Assembly (NCBI GenBank): GCA_003021175.1
Contig: PXQV01000015.1
Span: 120,170 to 184,169, forward strand
DNA: 64,000 nt
Origin: Halobacteriales archaeon QH_7_66_36
GTDB lineage: Archaea > Halobacteriota > Halobacteria > Halobacteriales > Haloarculaceae
Direction: 5' to 3'
Shown: positions 46,085 through 54,777 of the stretch, piece after piece
Position numbering within the stretch: position 1 is the stretch's first letter
Layout of the letters: each line of letters begins with the position of its first letter
Notes under the pieces: model-generated
The model's database searches: none
What the model was told of the DNA's origin: nothing
The model's input: the letters and a program-made list of their open reading frames with translations, nothing else
Program-made: the position numbers and the translations under genes

Positions 46085-47219
46085 CCAGCTGTTGGCGTTT
46101 CCGCATCAGGTACAGGAAGTAGGGACCGCCGACGAGACCGGTGACGATACCGACCGGCAGTTGTGTCGGCGAGCCGAACACGACCGGGAAGAACAGCCGC
46201 GCGACGGTGTCCGCGACGACGACCAGCGCGGGACCGGCGAACGCACAGCCGACGAGCAGCCGCTTGTGGTCGGTGCCGACGACCGTCCGCACCATGTGCG
46301 GGACGATGAGGCCGACGAAGCCGACGATTCCCGCGACGGCGACGGAGGCGGCGGCGGCGACGATGCCGATCCCCGAGAGGAGAAACCGGGTGCGCTCGAC
46401 GCGCATCCCGAGCGCGCTGGCGGTCGATTCCCCGAGCAGGAGGACGTTGAGCTGGCGCGCGCCCAGCGCCGTCCCCGGGAGGACGACGAGGACGACCCAC
46501 GGGAGGAGCATCCGGACCTGCTCCCAGTCGACGCCGGTGAGCGAGCCGGTCGTCCACGCCACGGCCTGCTGGACCGTCCCCACGTCACCGGCGAAAAAGA
46601 ATAGGGCCGTCTGCAGCGAGTTGAGTACCGTGCCGACGATGACGCCAGCGAGCACGAGCCGGACGGGCGAGGTGCCGCCCTTCCACGCGATGGCGTAGAC
46701 GACGAGGAAGGCGAGCGTCCCGCCGACCGCCGCCGTCACCGGGAGCAGCGTCGAGAGCGCCGGAAAGGCGACGAGCGTCAGCAGGATAGCCAGTCCCGCC
46801 CCCGAAGAGACGCCGAGGATGAACGGGCTGGCGAGTTCGTTCTTCGTGACGGCCTGAAAGATAGCCCCCGACAGCGCCAGCGAGAGGCCGACCAGCATCG
46901 CCACGAGGACGCGCGGGAGCCGGATCGACCAGACGATGAGCGTGGGCTTCGCGAGGTCGTACGCCGTCGTGAAGCCGAGCGCGCTCGCCGCGCCCTCGCC
47001 GAGCAGCAGCGTCGCCAATACGTTCGGTCGGAGCCAGACGGCAGGGTCGGACACCGCCGCCCACGCCGTCGCGAACGACATCGGAAAGGTTCCGAAGCGA
47101 ACCTGTATCAGCCCGGCAAGAATGGTTAGCGCGACCGAGACGGCACAGAAGCCGACGAGCGTCGGGTCGAGCCAGCCGAGTCGCCTGAGGGAGGCGACGC
47201 TGTCCGTCTTAGCCGCCAC
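46074..47219 (-). CDS. Iron-siderophore ABC transporter permease (FecCD/BtuC family)
   Basis: This 381-residue permease has about ten helices, starts at a GTG, and has FecCD motifs: RLPRVLVAMLVGLSLALSGA, ASPFILGVSSGAGLAILL, GIVGFVGLIVPHMVR and LPVGIVTGLVGGPYFLYLM. It would work as a homodimer with the ATPase and the Tat-exported binding protein. A perfect TTAGGTCTACCTAA operator lies in the spacer just upstream. Confidence 0.92.
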   Translation of the reverse strand: MAAKTDSVASLRRLGWLDPTLVGFCAVSVALTILAGLIQVRFGTFPMSFATAWAAVSDPAVWLRPNVLATLLLGEGAASALGFTTAYDLAKPTLIVWSIRLPRVLVAMLVGLSLALSGAIFQAVTKNELASPFILGVSSGAGLAILLTLVAFPALSTLLPVTAAVGGTLAFLVVYAIAWKGGTSPVRLVLAGVIVGTVLNSLQTALFFFAGDVGTVQQAVAWTTGSLTGVDWEQVRMLLPWVVLVVLPGTALGARQLNVLLLGESTASALGMRVERTRFLLSGIGIVAAAASVAVAGIVGFVGLIVPHMVRTVVGTDHKRLLVGCAFAGPALVVVADTVARLFFPVVFGSPTQLPVGIVTGLVGGPYFLYLMRKRQQLGEL

Positions 47220-47248
47220 GCCCGACTCCCTCCGCGTGCATCTTGATT

Positions 47249-47262
47249 TTAGGTCTACCTAA
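47249..47262. promoter_or_regulatory. DtxR/IdeR-like iron operator upstream of the permease gene
   Basis: TTAGGTCTACCTAA is a perfect inverted repeat (7 + 7) located 30-43 nt before the permease start on the minus strand. It matches the TTAGGYNNNCCTAA type of element bound by DtxR-family iron regulators, including those of haloarchaea. It overlaps the expected TATA region (CCTAAAATC on the minus strand), so binding would repress transcription. Confidence 0.75.
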
Positions 47263-47291
47263 GTTCCCAAAAGGCGTTCGATTCGCGGCGG

Positions 47292-48401
47292 CTACAGGTC
47301 GCCGTTGACGATGTCGCTCACGCGCTGGCGGTCGAACAGGTCCGCGTCGCTGTCGTACAGATCGCCTGCCAGCCGTTCGGTCACCACGAGGTTCGTGATC
47401 GGACCCTGATACAGCCCGCCGGCGCGGTGCACGTCGCCGTTCGCCACGGCGGTGAGTTCGCTCGCAACGTCGTGGTCTCGCATGAACTGGACGACCGTCT
47501 CCTCGAACTCCGCGGCGGATTTCCCCTCCTGTCCGCGGACGAGGAGCACGTCCGGATCGACCTTCACCAGCGTCTCGTAGTCGACTGCGCCGCGACTGGT
47601 GTGGAAGTCCCTGACGTTCGAGTTCGCGAGGGCGTCCCGGAGCTTCAGGTCGCGGAGGTGTTTGAAGCTCGTTCCCGAGCCGATGGTGTACGGATAGAAC
47701 TGCTCCGGCTCGTCCCCGCCGCCCCATACCACTGCCGCCGACGGTCGCTCGCTCCGACCGGGGACGACCGGCGCGAGGTTCGTCCGGAACTGCTCGTGGA
47801 CCGACTCGAACGCCTCGTACCGCTCCCGCTCTCGGAACACCGCCGCGAGTTTCTCGAAGGCCTCCATCATGGAGTAGTAGCGGTACTCCTCGTGCCACGG
47901 ATACCCCGTCGAGAAGCTACTGTTCCCGAAGAACGGGCCGGCGTCCTCACGCACGTCGTCGATGTCCGCCTGCTCCCACCCCTTGAACCGGTTCATGAGG
48001 AAGTTCGGGTCGATGGTGTGGAGGTCCGCATCGAGCGAGTAGAACAGTTCCTTGCTCACGCTCCCGCTCTGTGAGAGCGACACCATGTCGCCTTTGTCGA
48101 CGCTGACCCCCGGAATCGGATCGTAGTACTGCGTGTGATACCGCGACGTGAGCCAGACACCTTTCGGCGGTACCTGTCCGAGCGCGATCCCCATGTCGGC
48201 CCAGCTCCCGTTGTTAGCGACCCAGGTCTCCGGCACGCCGTCGAAGGTCACCTCGCCGACCGGCACCATCGAGACGGTGTAGCTCGGGTCCGAAGTCGGC
48301 GTTGCGGTGTCGGTAGTCGTCGCCGTCTCTGCCTCCTCGTTACAGCCGGCCAGCAGCGCCGCGCCCGCGGCGGCCCCCGTCAGGAAGTCGCGTCGTCGCA
48401 T
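47292..48401 (-). CDS. Iron-siderophore-type ABC transporter substrate-binding protein
   Basis: This 369-residue Tat-exported lipoprotein opens MRRRDFLTGAAAGAALLAGC (Cys at 20). A Thr-rich linker leads into a type III periplasmic-binding fold (YTVSMVPVGEVTFDGVPETW, SADLHTIDPNFLMNR-like region, TLVKVDPDVLLVRGQEG). It would deliver an iron chelate to the permease encoded downstream on the same strand. Two DtxR-like operators lie in its promoter region. Ligand identity is not clear from sequence. Confidence 0.88.
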   Translation of the reverse strand: MRRRDFLTGAAAGAALLAGCNEEAETATTTDTATPTSDPSYTVSMVPVGEVTFDGVPETWVANNGSWADMGIALGQVPPKGVWLTSRYHTQYYDPIPGVSVDKGDMVSLSQSGSVSKELFYSLDADLHTIDPNFLMNRFKGWEQADIDDVREDAGPFFGNSSFSTGYPWHEEYRYYSMMEAFEKLAAVFRERERYEAFESVHEQFRTNLAPVVPGRSERPSAAVVWGGGDEPEQFYPYTIGSGTSFKHLRDLKLRDALANSNVRDFHTSRGAVDYETLVKVDPDVLLVRGQEGKSAAEFEETVVQFMRDHDVASELTAVANGDVHRAGGLYQGPITNLVVTERLAGDLYDSDADLFDRQRVSDIVNGDL

Positions 48402-48415
48402 ACCTCTCCCGTCAT

Positions 48416-48432
48416 TTTTGGCTTGCCTAAAA
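48416..48432. promoter_or_regulatory. DtxR/IdeR-like operator 1 between the binding-protein gene and the SDR gene
   Basis: TTTTGGCTTGCCTAAAA is a near-palindrome of the TTTAGGCnnGCCTAAA form with one mismatch. It starts 15 nt upstream of the binding-protein ATG and overlaps the expected TATA region of that gene. Confidence 0.65.
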
Positions 48433-48441
48433 GCATCGATC

Positions 48442-48457
48442 TTTCGGCGCGCCTAAA
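48442..48457. promoter_or_regulatory. DtxR/IdeR-like operator 2 between the binding-protein gene and the SDR gene
   Basis: TTTCGGCGCGCCTAAA repeats the same form with one mismatch, 26 nt (start to start) from operator 1. This suggests two dimers on nearby faces of the DNA. A TATA-like GATATA at 48486-48491 serves the divergent SDR gene. Confidence 0.62.
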
Positions 48458-48516
48458 TCCAAGCGGGTTCACATATTTCGCCGGGGATATAGGATTCCGG
48501 GGTGCCGACACCGGGT

Positions 48517-49389
48517 ATGGCCGACATGAGCGTCGACGGCGCGCTGGCGAAGTACGGACCGAGCGAGATCAGCCGCGAGGACATCCTCGAACTCGACGAC
48601 CCGAACTACGAACCCGGGAACGTCGCGGTCGTGACGGGGGCCGCGAGCGGCATCGGCCGCGCCACCGCGCTGTGTCTGGCGGGCAACGGACTTACGATCG
48701 CTGGCATCGACGTGGACGAGGACGGACTCGCCGAGGTGCGCGAACGCGCCGCAGAACTCGACCTTCCCGGCTCCGTCAAGCCGGTCACGGCCGATCTCAC
48801 GGACGAAGACGACATCGAGGCCGCGGTCGCCGAGGCCGCCGAGTTAGGCGACCTTCGTTATCTCGCCAACATCGCCGGTCTCCAGACCATCGCGCCCATC
48901 GCCGAGTTTCCCGTCGAGAAGTACGACCTGATGCACGACGTGATGCAGCGCGCGCCGCTCCTCCTGACGAAGGCCTGCTGGCCCCACTTCGAGGAGAACG
49001 GCGCGGGCGTCGTCGGCAACATGTGTTCCGTCCACGGCCACATCGTCACGAAGGAGAAGGTCGCCTACAACACCGTGAAGTTCGGACTGCGCGGCCTCAC
49101 GCAGTCCATCGCGGCGGAGGGCGACGGTTCGATCCGCGGCTTCTCGGTGTCGACCGGCTACGTGAAGACCGAGCTCGTCGCCGAGCAACTTCCGGATTCC
49201 GCCGACTCTCGCGACCTCACCGTCGACAAGACGGTCCAACAGGTGATGCTCGGGCACACGCGCGCGACGGAGATGATGGAGCCGTACGAGGTCGGGAATC
49301 TGTTCGTGCAGGGGTTCTCGGAACACGCCTCCCACCTCAACGGCGGCGACATGACCCACGACGGCGGGATGAGTCTGACCTACGAGTAG
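48517..49389 (+). CDS. Short-chain dehydrogenase/reductase (3-hydroxybutyrate dehydrogenase-like)
   Basis: This 290-residue SDR has about 35 residues before the Rossmann motif VTGAASGIGRATAL. Classical motifs are present: LANIAG in place of NNAG, a catalytic Ser in NMCSVHGH, and YNTVKFGLRG with catalytic Tyr and Lys. The C-terminus GGMSLTYE is typical of 3-hydroxybutyrate dehydrogenases. A TATA box at 48486-48491 makes ATG 48517 a leaderless start; an in-frame GTG is at 48502. Divergence from the iron operon and shared operators suggest it might be iron-controlled. Confidence 0.82.
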   Translation: MADMSVDGALAKYGPSEISREDILELDDPNYEPGNVAVVTGAASGIGRATALCLAGNGLTIAGIDVDEDGLAEVRERAAELDLPGSVKPVTADLTDEDDIEAAVAEAAELGDLRYLANIAGLQTIAPIAEFPVEKYDLMHDVMQRAPLLLTKACWPHFEENGAGVVGNMCSVHGHIVTKEKVAYNTVKFGLRGLTQSIAAEGDGSIRGFSVSTGYVKTELVAEQLPDSADSRDLTVDKTVQQVMLGHTRATEMMEPYEVGNLFVQGFSEHASHLNGGDMTHDGGMSLTYE

Positions 49390-49446
49390 ACGCCGCGAAC
49401 CTTCTTGATATCCTACTGCTCGCTGCTATTGATTCGCCACGGCGTG

Positions 49447-49917
49447 TGTTCATATTGGCGGGTCGTTGCTCAACTGTGCAACTACGGTGGATGGGACTGA
49501 GAGGGGCCGTTATCGGCGGCTTCGCTGCCGATTGCTCGGGAGAGCGTCGCTCTCCCGGTGGGCGGTCGATCCGCCCCCGGCGTTCGGAAGACGCTCCGCG
49601 TCTTCCGCAGCCCAGCAGCAATCTGCGATTTCTGCGGACGACGCAAGCCGCGAGGTGACTGTGTCGCCTCGGCCCGCTCGCGCGGGGCAACCGCGCGAGG
49701 ACACCGCAGCGAACGCAGTGAGCGAGAAGCGCAGCGAGCCGCGGACAGCGAGGTGGCGGAGCCACCTCGGACAGTCGACGCGACGCGACGACGACAGCGT
49801 GGCGGCGAAGCCGCCACGGGCCGTGCGAGCGGCACAGCCGCGAGCAGACGGGCGAGCGACCGGGGGCTTTCTACACTTCTTGTCCCAATAGTCCCCAGAG
49901 CCACTCTCAGCTGAACA
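49447..49917 (+). repeat. Hairpin-rich intergenic element, copy E (longest complete copy)
   Basis: It begins at TGTTCATATTGG, has the core GGTGGATGGGACTGAGAGGGG near 49489-49508, and ends at CTGAACA (49911-49917). It shares most hairpins with copy D in the same order. It adds GGAAGACGCTCCGCGTCTTCC (about 49586-49606) and GCAGCAATCTGCGATTTCTGC (about 49616-49636), which are found as hairpins in copy C but not in D. It has the right arm GGGGGCTTTCTACAC. The 138 nt after it, up to the GCS2-like gene, hold nothing I can identify. Confidence 0.85.
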
Positions 49918-50055
49918 CTACCCCCGGCGTGCCGTGTGAAGATTCAAATACGGAGGGGGGAACCACACAGTCCGTGACGTAACGACTGCGGCGATGGGCC
50001 TCGACGGTTGTGCGGCCCACCTGTCGTCGCTCGACCACGGGCCGCCTGTTCGCCT

Positions 50056-51561
50056 CTACAGCCAGTCGGCGAAACAGCCGTCGACGAGGGTGTCTCGCTG
50101 GTTTCGGATGTACTCCGCCTGCATCCCCCAGACAGCCTCGGTGAACGGCTCGCCGGCGTCGAACCGCTCGCGAACCTCCCTGCGCTTCCACGAGGCCGGG
50201 GTTACCTCGCGGTCGACGCGTTCGCGCAGCGGGCGGAGATAGCGGTTGGCGTCTTCGGGGGTGACGCCCCGCGCTTCCAGTCCGTCGCGAGCGTACTCGA
50301 ACAGCTCCGAGTAGAGCACATCGGGGTCTGTCGTCTCGTCGCCGTCGGCGGTGATCCACCGGAGGTCGGCGTCGAGACCATCCACGGCGGCGGCGTAGAA
50401 GTTCGCCTCCGCCGTCTCCCACGACTGCCCGTACACCGGATGTTCGAACCGGGTGAGCGACTCCATCAGCCCGGCGAACGCCGCGAGGAAGCCGATGCTG
50501 TCACGGACGGTCGGCTGGCCGGCGATGGGTCGAAACTCGATGCGGGCGTTCGCGCTCGACCGCGACGCCCCCTCGATGACCGGCCGGACCCACCGCCAGT
50601 AGGAGCCGTGCTTGTGCCGGTAGTGGGCGAACCGGCCGTCGAACCGGCCCCCTTCGCGGCTCTGCAACTCCGGTACGACGGTCGTGTCAGCCGCCACGCG
50701 ATCGACCGCATCCTCGACGGTGTCGAGGTCGCGAGGAAACCGCACCTTTGGATCGTCGTCTGGATTGAGCACCGACTCGAACACGTGGATCCGGGCCTCG
50801 TCGGGCGAGTTCGCGAGCACCGTCTCGGGGTCGTCGACGTAGAGTTGCGGCGGGAACACCGGTGAGTTGACCCCGAGCGCCAGCAGTGGCCCGGCGATCC
50901 GAAGCGCGTACTGGAAGTACGTCGGCAGGTCGTCGGCCTGTGGCACCTGATAATGCGGCTGGATAGAGGTGATGAGACTCTCCGGCATCACCGTCTGTGC
51001 GTCCAATCTGACCCCCGGCGCGTCCAGCGACATGTCGTCGCTGAACGGCGTGTTCGCCATCGCCTGATACCGGACGGCGTTGCTCATGTTCGTCGCCAGC
51101 CGGACGCCGTCTTCCTCAATGCTGTCGGCGAGATACGAGTCGGGAGTTTCGCCGACGGGCGGGTGGGTCCACATCGCGTCTGAAACCAGTCGTAGTCCCT
51201 CCGCGACCGCGACTCTCTGTGCGGCCGCGAGCCGCGCCTGTACCTCCGCCTCTTGGGCTCGGAGTCCGTAGCCGGACAGCGGCTGTGGCGAAGTCTGCAT
51301 CTCGGCGTTGTGGAGTCCCAACTCCTTCTCGAAGCCGACGTACTCCAGCAGTCGCCGCGGCACTCGCGCCAGCGCGTCCGTCTCGGCGTCGACGGCGTAG
51401 AACTCGTACTCCAAGCCGACGACGCCCTGCGGGTTGTTGAACGTCCCGTCGGAGAGCTCGCGTTTCAGCTCTGCTACCTCGCGCTCGACGCGGTCGGCAA
51501 ACTCCTCGGAATCCGTCTCAAGTATCTCCTGAACGCGGGCAGCGAGCTCCGAGCCTGCCAT
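50056..51561 (-). CDS. GCS2-type glutamate-cysteine ligase-like protein
   Basis: This 501-residue protein has the carboxylate-amine ligase fold of the GCS2 family. VVGLEYEFYAVDAETDALAR carries the metal-binding Glu pair near the start. After it come HNAEMQTSPQPLSGYG, VMPESLITSIQPHYQVP, and ANARIEFRPIAGQPTVRDSI with the conserved Arg and Glu. It is clearly longer than known haloarchaeal GshA (about 360 residues), so it is a paralogue that may join another amino acid pair. The C-terminal 100 residues are extra helices. Confidence 0.8.
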   Translation of the reverse strand: MAGSELAARVQEILETDSEEFADRVEREVAELKRELSDGTFNNPQGVVGLEYEFYAVDAETDALARVPRRLLEYVGFEKELGLHNAEMQTSPQPLSGYGLRAQEAEVQARLAAAQRVAVAEGLRLVSDAMWTHPPVGETPDSYLADSIEEDGVRLATNMSNAVRYQAMANTPFSDDMSLDAPGVRLDAQTVMPESLITSIQPHYQVPQADDLPTYFQYALRIAGPLLALGVNSPVFPPQLYVDDPETVLANSPDEARIHVFESVLNPDDDPKVRFPRDLDTVEDAVDRVAADTTVVPELQSREGGRFDGRFAHYRHKHGSYWRWVRPVIEGASRSSANARIEFRPIAGQPTVRDSIGFLAAFAGLMESLTRFEHPVYGQSWETAEANFYAAAVDGLDADLRWITADGDETTDPDVLYSELFEYARDGLEARGVTPEDANRYLRPLRERVDREVTPASWKRREVRERFDAGEPFTEAVWGMQAEYIRNQRDTLVDGCFADWL

Positions 51562-51602
51562 ACATGGTCGGACGCCCGCTACCTGTTAAAACCGTGGCCC
51601 GA

Positions 51603-52526
51603 TCAGGGGAGCAGTGACCGAATCTGATCGCGGTGAAACCGAACGGCGGCTTCGCCGGTTCGCTCGGGATAGCCCGGTCGCGTCACCTCGCCGCGCGAGT
51701 CGACCGCGGACCGCACGACCGCGGTCAGCCGATCCGCTCGCGAGGGAGCCGGCCACGAGCGGATCGTCTGGTAACCGGCCCGAAACGCGGCCCGGAGGGG
51801 TTCGGGCTCCTTGACGTACCAGTCGCAGACGAGATGCTCGGTCTTCGCCGCCGACAGCGCCGGCGTCGCGGCGAGCGGCTCCCCCCAGTCGAGCACCGCC
51901 GTGACGCCTGCTCCGTCGTCGTACAGCGTATTTCCCGGGCGAAGATCCCACGGGAACAGGCCCGACGGCGGCGATGACGGCAGGTCGACCGCCTCGACGA
52001 CGGCCTCGATGTCGCCGCGCAGGTCGGCCAACGGCTTGGACAGCGCGTCGAGTCCGGCCGCGAGATACGCGTCGCGCCACGCACGCCACTCCGTTGCCGT
52101 TGCGGCGAGGTCGCCATCGTCGAGCGCGAGTGGCCCGTAGCCGTCGAACGCGAATGCGTCGTGACACGCGGCGAGCCACCGGCCGAACGACCGGGCGACC
52201 GCCCCCTGCTCTGCGTCGGGAAGACCGACGAATCGCTCGTGGAGGTCAGCACCGCCGGCGCGTTCGACGACGGCGTATCCCTGCTCACCGACGGTGCCGG
52301 TCGCGAGCACCGCCGGTACCGGCACGCTCGTGCGCTCGCGAACGGCCCGCGCGAGCGTGGTCTCGACGCGGAGATCCTCAATTCGCGGGGAGAGCTGTAC
52401 CACGAGGCTGTCGTCCGCGAAATCGACGAGTACGGTCCGCTTGCGGTTCCCCCGCGGCACCGGCTCGACCGTCTGCGGCTCGCGGTCGGGGAACTCGCGG
52501 GCGAGCGCGGTCGCGACCGGATCCAT
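51603..52526 (-). CDS. Aminoglycoside phosphotransferase-family (APH-like) kinase
   Basis: This 307-residue protein has an APH/choline-kinase fold. The N-lobe reads DDSLVVQLSPRIEDLRVETT. A hinge reads YAVVERAGGADLHERF, the catalytic loop is FPWDLRPGNTLYDDG, and the metal motif is VTAVLDWGEPLA. The catalytic loop has WDLRPGN where H-x-D-x-x-x-x-N is usual, so the HxD His is replaced by Trp or shifted. The substrate is unknown. Confidence 0.82.
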   Translation of the reverse strand: MDPVATALAREFPDREPQTVEPVPRGNRKRTVLVDFADDSLVVQLSPRIEDLRVETTLARAVRERTSVPVPAVLATGTVGEQGYAVVERAGGADLHERFVGLPDAEQGAVARSFGRWLAACHDAFAFDGYGPLALDDGDLAATATEWRAWRDAYLAAGLDALSKPLADLRGDIEAVVEAVDLPSSPPSGLFPWDLRPGNTLYDDGAGVTAVLDWGEPLAATPALSAAKTEHLVCDWYVKEPEPLRAAFRAGYQTIRSWPAPSRADRLTAVVRSAVDSRGEVTRPGYPERTGEAAVRFHRDQIRSLLP

Positions 52527-52563
52527 ACGACGCGTACGCCGTCGGCCGCCAAGGAATCGACGG

Positions 52564-53229
52564 TTATCCGCGCAACACCGACGACAGTTCGCCGACGGTC
52601 CGAAGCGTGTGGTCCGGGGCGTGGTCGCCGGGTGACGCGTCGTCGGTGATCCACGCGACGGGGAGCCCGGCCCCGCGAGCCCCGGCCACGTCGTGCTCCA
52701 GCGAGTCGCCGACGTACAGCGTCTCATCGGCGGCGATTTCGAGGTCGGCGACCGTCCGCTCGAACGGGTCCGGATGTGGCTTTCGGCGGCGCATGTCGCC
52801 GGCGTAGACGACGGCGTCGAAGGCGTTCCCGAGGCCGAGCGCGGCGAGTTTCGTCGACTGTCTCGACTCGGGACCGTTCGTCAGGAGACCGACCGGGCCG
52901 TTGGCACGGGCGACCGAAAGCGCCGCCTCCGCGCCCGGCAGCAGCGACACGTCGGTCCAGTCGAGTCGCGCGACGAACGCCTCGGCCCACGCCTCGGCGT
53001 CGAGTCCGCGGCCGCGCTCGGCCGCCAGCCGCCCCATCGCGTCGGCGAGTTGCGCGGTCTCGGAGTCGTACGCCGTTATCGGCTCCATCGTGCCCCAGAA
53101 TGCCCGTGGCTCGCTGATCGGGTCGTGACCCACGTCCCGGAACGCGGCGTGAAACGCCGCCTCGACGTCCTGATCGTGGCTACACAGGGTGTTGTCGAGG
53201 TCGAAAACGGTCGCGGCGTATCGGCTCAC
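52564..53229 (-). CDS. HAD-superfamily hydrolase
   Basis: This 221-residue hydrolase has all HAD motifs: motif I VFDLDNTLCSHD (nucleophile Asp), motif II LLTNGPES, motif III KPHPDPF and motif IV YVGDSLEHDVAGARGAG. An alpha-helical cap lies between motifs I and II. The start is GTG at 53229 (VSRYAATVFDLDNT). It is probably a phosphatase of a small metabolite. It follows the APH-like gene's upstream side with a 37-nt gap, possibly in one transcript. Confidence 0.88.
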   Translation of the reverse strand: MSRYAATVFDLDNTLCSHDQDVEAAFHAAFRDVGHDPISEPRAFWGTMEPITAYDSETAQLADAMGRLAAERGRGLDAEAWAEAFVARLDWTDVSLLPGAEAALSVARANGPVGLLTNGPESRQSTKLAALGLGNAFDAVVYAGDMRRRKPHPDPFERTVADLEIAADETLYVGDSLEHDVAGARGAGLPVAWITDDASPGDHAPDHTLRTVGELSSVLRG

Positions 53230-53319
53230 ACGCCCACGAGGGGCGCGGCGGGCAAGAGGCGTTCGGCGCTCGGTCCATCCCCACGGTGCTTTAGTATGAG
53301 GGAGCGATGATACCAGATA

Positions 53320-54408
53320 ATGAGTGACACGCCGGGTGAGCACCCGTCGCTGGAGGGGGCCGTCTCGGCATCGGCCGCCGACCGAGCGTGGACGTTCGAG
53401 GCAGTCCACTCCGTCTCCCGGACGTTCACGCTGACGATCGAACTGCTGGAACCGCCCGTCGACGCGTGGGTCTGCACCGGCTATCTGCTCTGTCGCATCG
53501 CCGACACGGTCGAGGACGACCCGTCGATTCCGCCGCGCGAGCGCGCCCGGCTCCTCGAACTGTACGACGCCGTCCTCGCGCCCGACGACCCCACGACGGC
53601 CGACGAGTTCCTCGACGCCGTCGAGCCGTACCGTCCCGCCGACGGCGGCCCCGACTGGGAGGTCGTCGACGAGACGGAGCGCGTGTTCCGCGTGTTCGCC
53701 TCCTTCGACCCGTCGGTGCAGGAGGCGATGCGTGCCGTCGTCCGCGAGATGGCCACCGGCATGGCGGAGTTCCTGCGCGAACACGCCGACGACGGCGGGC
53801 TTCGGCTCCGCACCGTCGAGGAATTAGAGGAGTACTGCTGGTACGTCGCCGGGACGGTCGGCAAGCTCCTCTCGAATCTGTTCCGCGTTTACGGGGCCGA
53901 CGAGGCCGACCCCGAGGACGCCCGACAGTTCGCGCTCCTGCTCCAGCTCGTCAACATCGCGAAGGACGTGCGCGACGACTACGAGACGGAGAACAACGTG
54001 TATCTCCCCGGCGAGTGGCTCGCGGAGGAGGGCATCGACCACGAGGCGGTCGACGACGCCGGCGCCGTCGCGAGCGTCGCGAGCGTCGTCCGCCGGGTCG
54101 TCGACAGAGCGGCCGACTACGCCGGCGGAGCCCGCCGCTATCTCCGCACGCTCCCCGAGGACGAGGTCGGCATTCTCCCGGGGATGGCGATGCCGTATCT
54201 GCTGGCGCTGGCGACTATCCGCGAGCTCGACGAGCGCGCCCGCGAGGCCGTCACGCAGATCGACACCGTGAAGATGAGCCGCGAGGAAGTCGAGGCGCTG
54301 TACGCCGAGATGGCAGCCGGCCCCTCCCACGACGACGTGGAACGGCTCGCCGCCGCCGTCCGCGAGGGATCCTACCAGCCCGCGGTGCGACCAGAAGCCG
54401 ACGACTGA
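53320..54408 (+). CDS. Squalene/phytoene synthase-family protein (probable squalene synthase)
   Basis: This 362-residue prenyltransferase condenses two C15 or C20 diphosphates head to head. Substrate motifs are present: VSRTFTLTIELL, first Asp-rich motif CRIADTVEDD, the helix YCWYVAGTVGKLLSNLFRVY, and second Asp-rich motif IAKDVRDDYETENNVYLP. The DTVED and DVRDDYE forms match squalene synthases better than phytoene synthases, so squalene for membranes or menaquinone-associated lipids is likely. Upstream on the other strand is the HAD gene. Confidence 0.87.
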   Translation: MSDTPGEHPSLEGAVSASAADRAWTFEAVHSVSRTFTLTIELLEPPVDAWVCTGYLLCRIADTVEDDPSIPPRERARLLELYDAVLAPDDPTTADEFLDAVEPYRPADGGPDWEVVDETERVFRVFASFDPSVQEAMRAVVREMATGMAEFLREHADDGGLRLRTVEELEEYCWYVAGTVGKLLSNLFRVYGADEADPEDARQFALLLQLVNIAKDVRDDYETENNVYLPGEWLAEEGIDHEAVDDAGAVASVASVVRRVVDRAADYAGGARRYLRTLPEDEVGILPGMAMPYLLALATIRELDERAREAVTQIDTVKMSREEVEALYAEMAAGPSHDDVERLAAAVREGSYQPAVRPEADD

Positions 54409-54777
54409 CGCGCTCGACTGCCGGGCGCGAGGCGCACGCAAACGCCAGCCGCCTCCGAGGGCTACCGCTTCTCGACCTGCGCAGGACAAGAAAGAGATTG
54501 TCGCTATCTGCGCCGCTTCGGCTGTGGCCCGTGGCGCGGCTGGAGAGGAATCATCCGAGCGTCGGTGGCGTCGTCAGTTCGGGTCGGGTCGGTACGTGCG
54601 CTGTGTGTGCGTCGTGTCGTCATCTGTGTCGTGTGTTCGGTAGTGAGCGAGCGATGCTGGCGACCTATGCGCGACGTACCGAGTGTACCATACCCACCCT
54701 GATGCACTGATTTATAATAAACTTTCATGTTTGATACGGCGGGACGGGTTCATGTAGCCGGCGGCCCTACGACGCTC
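54409..54777. other. Spacer between squalene synthase and FAD oxidoreductase genes
   Basis: This 369-nt spacer has a TATA box for the next gene near its end and runs of TGTG/CGTG repeats around 54595-54650. A 39-codon Arg-rich frame on the minus strand (about 54504-54623) is the only conspicuous open frame and is not convincing. No hairpin element of the family is present. Confidence 0.45.
54711..54720 (+). promoter_or_regulatory. TATA box of the FAD oxidoreductase gene
   Basis: TTTATAATAA is a strong TATA sequence. Transcription would start about 25 nt downstream, near 54740. The ATG at 54727 would then be outside the mRNA, which supports the ATG at 54778 as the translation start. Confidence 0.6.

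Noticed and set aside
49466-49914. Open frames on both strands in copy E
   Set aside because: Same reason: translated hairpins, frame not conserved relative to copy D.
54504-54728. 74-codon Arg-rich minus-strand frame upstream of the FAD oxidoreductase
   Set aside because: It overlaps the TATA box of the neighbouring gene and has a basic, low-complexity sequence. A 39-residue internal start remains possible but unsupported.
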